Shown piece by piece: positions 14,093 through 15,876 of a stretch of DNA of 15,876 nucleotides (its first letter is position 1; the number at the start of each line of letters is the position of its first letter). The notes below the pieces were generated by a model. That model did no database searches and was not told where the DNA came from. It saw nothing but the letters and a program-made list of their open reading frames with translations. The position numbers and the translations under genes are program-made. The stretch is from Oscillospiraceae bacterium (GTDB taxonomy: Bacteria > Bacillota > Clostridia > Oscillospirales > Oscillospiraceae), in contig JAEDJR010000022.1 of NCBI GenBank assembly GCA_016296235.1, positions 1 to 15,876 on the forward strand, read 5' to 3'.

Positions 14093-14112
14093 GGCTCTTG
14101 AATCCAAGGGCC
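14093..14112. promoter_or_regulatory. Inverted repeat over the -35 of the foldase promoter
   Basis: GGCTCTTG (14093-14100) and CAAGGGCC (14105-14112) are inverted copies with one wobble-type mismatch, four bases apart. The -35 TTGAAT sits inside. It could be an operator, or the tail of a hairpin downstream of the 6S RNA. Confidence 0.35.
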
Positions 14113-14126
14113 ATTTTCGTTATAAT
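14098..14126 (+). promoter_or_regulatory. Promoter of the tandem-parvulin foldase gene
   Basis: TTGAAT (14098-14103) and a perfect TATAAT (14121-14126) are separated by 17 bases. Transcription would begin near 14133, leaving a leader of about 47 bases before the ATG at 14180. Confidence 0.75.
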
Positions 14127-14179
14127 GACTTAGTATCGCATTGGCGAGAACAAGAAGTATGAGAGGAATGAACCACAAC

Positions 14180-15688
14180 ATGAGCGCATCCCGTGAAAAG
14201 AAAAAGCGCCAGGAGCAGTTCACTGCCGAGGCCGCATCTGCTCAGAACGCAAAAAAAGGCCTGAGCAAGACCATTAAGACCGCACTCGGCATCGTCCTTG
14301 CCGTTGTATTGGTGGCCGCCATCGTGTTCCTTGGCATGGTCAGCACCGGTTTCTTTGAAGCCCACTCCACCGCCGCCGTGGCCAACGGCCACAAGCTGAC
14401 CCCCGCTATGGTCAACTATTATTACGCCAGCGCCTATCAGCAGAATCAGCAGATTCTGTCCGTTTTTGCGGATTCCGAGAAGCCTCTGTCCGAACAGGCC
14501 TACATCACCGAAGAGTATGAAACCTGGAACGACTACCTGATGACCTCCGCAGTCGCCACCGCCGCCAGCACCTATGCCGTCTATGACGAGGCCGTTTCCA
14601 AGGGCTTCACCCTCAGTGAAGACGCCGCTGCTTCCATCGACAGCCAGCTGGAGAGTCTGGATCTGATGGGCTCCATGTATGGCTACGGCACCGGCGACGC
14701 CTATGTTTCCGCCATCTACGGCAAGGGCTGCAACAAGGACAGCTTTAAGGAATACCTGACGGTCAACTATCTGGCCCAGGAGTACTCCAACAGCATCGTG
14801 GAGGCCCTGTCCTACACCCAGGACGAGCTCGACGCTTACTACGCCGAGAACCCCGGCGATTTTGACAGCGTGACCTTCCGGATGTTCAACATGACGGCCG
14901 AGGCCGACACCACCAACGAAAACGGCGAGTCCACCGTCAGCGAGGAAGCGCTGGCCCAGGTGGAAGAAAAGGCCAAGGCCATGGCCGAAGCTTCCCAGGG
15001 CAACGAGGAAGCCTTCCTGGAGCTGGCTCTCGAGAACACGCCCGAGGATCAGCAGGAGACCTATGACGCCGACTCCTCTACCCTGCGCGAGGCATACACC
15101 GAGAACCAGTGCATGGACGCCTACCGCGACTGGATGACCGACGATGCCCGCCAGCCCGGCGACACGACCTACGTCTACAACACCACCAACGGCTACTATG
15201 TGCTGTACTTTGTGGAGCAGGTGGATCTGAGCTTCCGGCTGCCCAATGTGCGCCACATTCTGATCGCTCCCGAAGATACCTCCGACGAGGCCTCCAAGGC
15301 GGAAGCCAAGGCCAAGGCCGAAGCTCTGCTGGCGGATTTCCTGTCCGGCGACGCCACCGAGGAAGCCTTTGCCGCTCTGGCCAACGAGAACTCCAGCGAC
15401 ACCGGCAGCAACACCAACGGCGGCCTCTATGAGAACATCGCCCCCGGCAACATGGTGGAAGCCTTTGAAGACTGGTGCTACGAGGAAGGCCGCCAGCCCG
15501 GCGACACCGGCATTGTGGAAACGCAGTACGGCTACCACATCATGTATTTCAGCGGCTACGGCAAGGTCTACCGGGATTATATGGTGGAGAATGTCCTGCT
15601 GAACCGTGATTACACCGCCTGGCAGGACGCCGTCCTGGCCGACCGGACTTATTCGATCAAGAGCAGCCGGTTCGTAGCCACCCGGTAA
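14180..15688 (+). CDS. Membrane-anchored peptidyl-prolyl isomerase with two tandem parvulin units (PrsA/SurA-like)
   Basis: A 502-residue protein with a short basic cytosolic tail (MSASREKKKR), one transmembrane helix (about 34-56) and an extracytoplasmic part. A SurA-N-like helical region (about 70-225) is followed by two PpiC-type units. Unit 2 (356-459) is canonical: VRHILIAPED (H359), a K/A-rich helix, GGLYENIAPGNMV, RQPGDTGIVET and GYHIMYF (H453). Unit 1 (230-346) has the same frame (VTFRMFNM, E/A/K-rich helix, RQPGDTTYVYN, GYYVLYF) but both histidine positions are changed (F236 and Y340), so it is probably not catalytic. Likely role: folding of secreted or wall proteins. I chose ATG 14180, with GAGAGGA 12 bases upstream; in-frame ATGs at 14159 and 14168 are alternatives. 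It has no lipobox, unlike PrsA. Confidence 0.9.
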   Translation: MSASREKKKRQEQFTAEAASAQNAKKGLSKTIKTALGIVLAVVLVAAIVFLGMVSTGFFEAHSTAAVANGHKLTPAMVNYYYASAYQQNQQILSVFADSEKPLSEQAYITEEYETWNDYLMTSAVATAASTYAVYDEAVSKGFTLSEDAAASIDSQLESLDLMGSMYGYGTGDAYVSAIYGKGCNKDSFKEYLTVNYLAQEYSNSIVEALSYTQDELDAYYAENPGDFDSVTFRMFNMTAEADTTNENGESTVSEEALAQVEEKAKAMAEASQGNEEAFLELALENTPEDQQETYDADSSTLREAYTENQCMDAYRDWMTDDARQPGDTTYVYNTTNGYYVLYFVEQVDLSFRLPNVRHILIAPEDTSDEASKAEAKAKAEALLADFLSGDATEEAFAALANENSSDTGSNTNGGLYENIAPGNMVEAFEDWCYEEGRQPGDTGIVETQYGYHIMYFSGYGKVYRDYMVENVLLNRDYTAWQDAVLADRTYSIKSSRFVATR

Positions 15689-15750
15689 ATCATTAAACAC
15701 AATGGGTCTGTCGCAAAATTGCAAGTTTGCATAAACGCGGACCGCACTCG

Positions 15751-15874
15751 AAGCCTCCCCTGTGCAAGGGGAGGTGGCCCGAAGGGCCGGAGGGGTTATG
15801 TGCAGGCAATCGGTGCTTGTTACGACCCCTCAGTCACGCTTCGCGTGACAGCTCCCCTTACGCAGGGGAGCCTT
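15751..15874. repeat. REPIN-like two-armed palindromic element, copy 2
   Basis: This is the same element as at 1291-1431. The left arm (AAGCCTCCCCTGTGCAAGG, then GGCCCGAAGGGCC and GGAGGGGT) and right arm (ACCCCTCAGTCACGCTTCG, then GCGTGACAGCTCCCC and GGGGAGCCTT) are nearly identical to copy 1. The centre is 17 bases shorter and has lost the second half of the inner stem, keeping only TGTGCAGGCA. It follows the foldase gene by 62 bases and may terminate it. The window ends two bases after it. Confidence 0.75.
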
Positions 15875-15876
15875 GG

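Noticed and set aside
14120..15724. A 534-codon minus-strand open frame
   Set aside because: It is antisense to the foldase gene. It is a Gly/Val/Leu-rich shadow with no ribosome binding site or family resemblance.

Overview
The window looks like chromosomal DNA of a GC-rich, low-oxygen Firmicute, most likely a gut Clostridium of the Oscillospiraceae/Ruminococcaceae type. The grounds are strong GGAGG-type ribosome binding sites, occasional GTG and TTG starts, a rubrerythrin, a group II ECF module next to truA, a DUF5711 protein, a DUF3169/XRE pair, a 6S-type RNA and CCTCCCC/GGGGAGG stem-loop repeats. The lineage is inferred from gene content; no rRNA marker is present. The genes are mostly housekeeping. 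I see no phage, CRISPR array, tRNA, or complete insertion sequence.

Layout. (1) 1-62: start of a minus-strand gene, possibly DUF436, cut by the window edge. (2) 63-1204: a two-gene plus-strand operon of a small XRE regulator and a DUF3169 membrane protein, behind a promoter carrying three helically phased TGACAA operators. (3) 1205-1534: a cluster of inverted repeats, one of which serves as the likely rubrerythrin terminator. (4) 5215-1535, minus strand: a zinc-finger Clp unfoldase, a ZIP metal transporter and rubrerythrin, probably a stress and metal operon. (5) 9791-5304, minus strand: ecfA1, ecfA2, ecfT, truA and a DUF5711 beta-propeller protein, tightly spaced or overlapping. (6) 9792-9960: a gap with a solo repeat arm and a separate GC-rich palindrome. 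(7) 13310-9961, minus strand: a class A penicillin-binding protein and an RlmI-like methyltransferase. (8) 13446-13784, plus strand: a DUF1292 protein with its own promoter. (9) 13813-14025: a 6S RNA recognised from its long closing stem, central bubble and T-run. (10) 14098-15688: a membrane-anchored foldase with two parvulin units in tandem. (11) 15751-15874: a second full copy of the two-armed repeat.

How the parts fit. The Clp unfoldase carries a ClpP-docking VGF loop, so it should feed damaged proteins to ClpP, while ZIP and rubrerythrin deal with metal supply and peroxide. EcfA1A2T is the shared energising module for vitamin or metal uptake; its substrate-binding S subunits must be encoded elsewhere. 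The PBP and the foldase both act outside the membrane on cell wall and exported proteins. The most notable non-coding items are the phased operator array, the 6S RNA and the REPIN-like repeat family.
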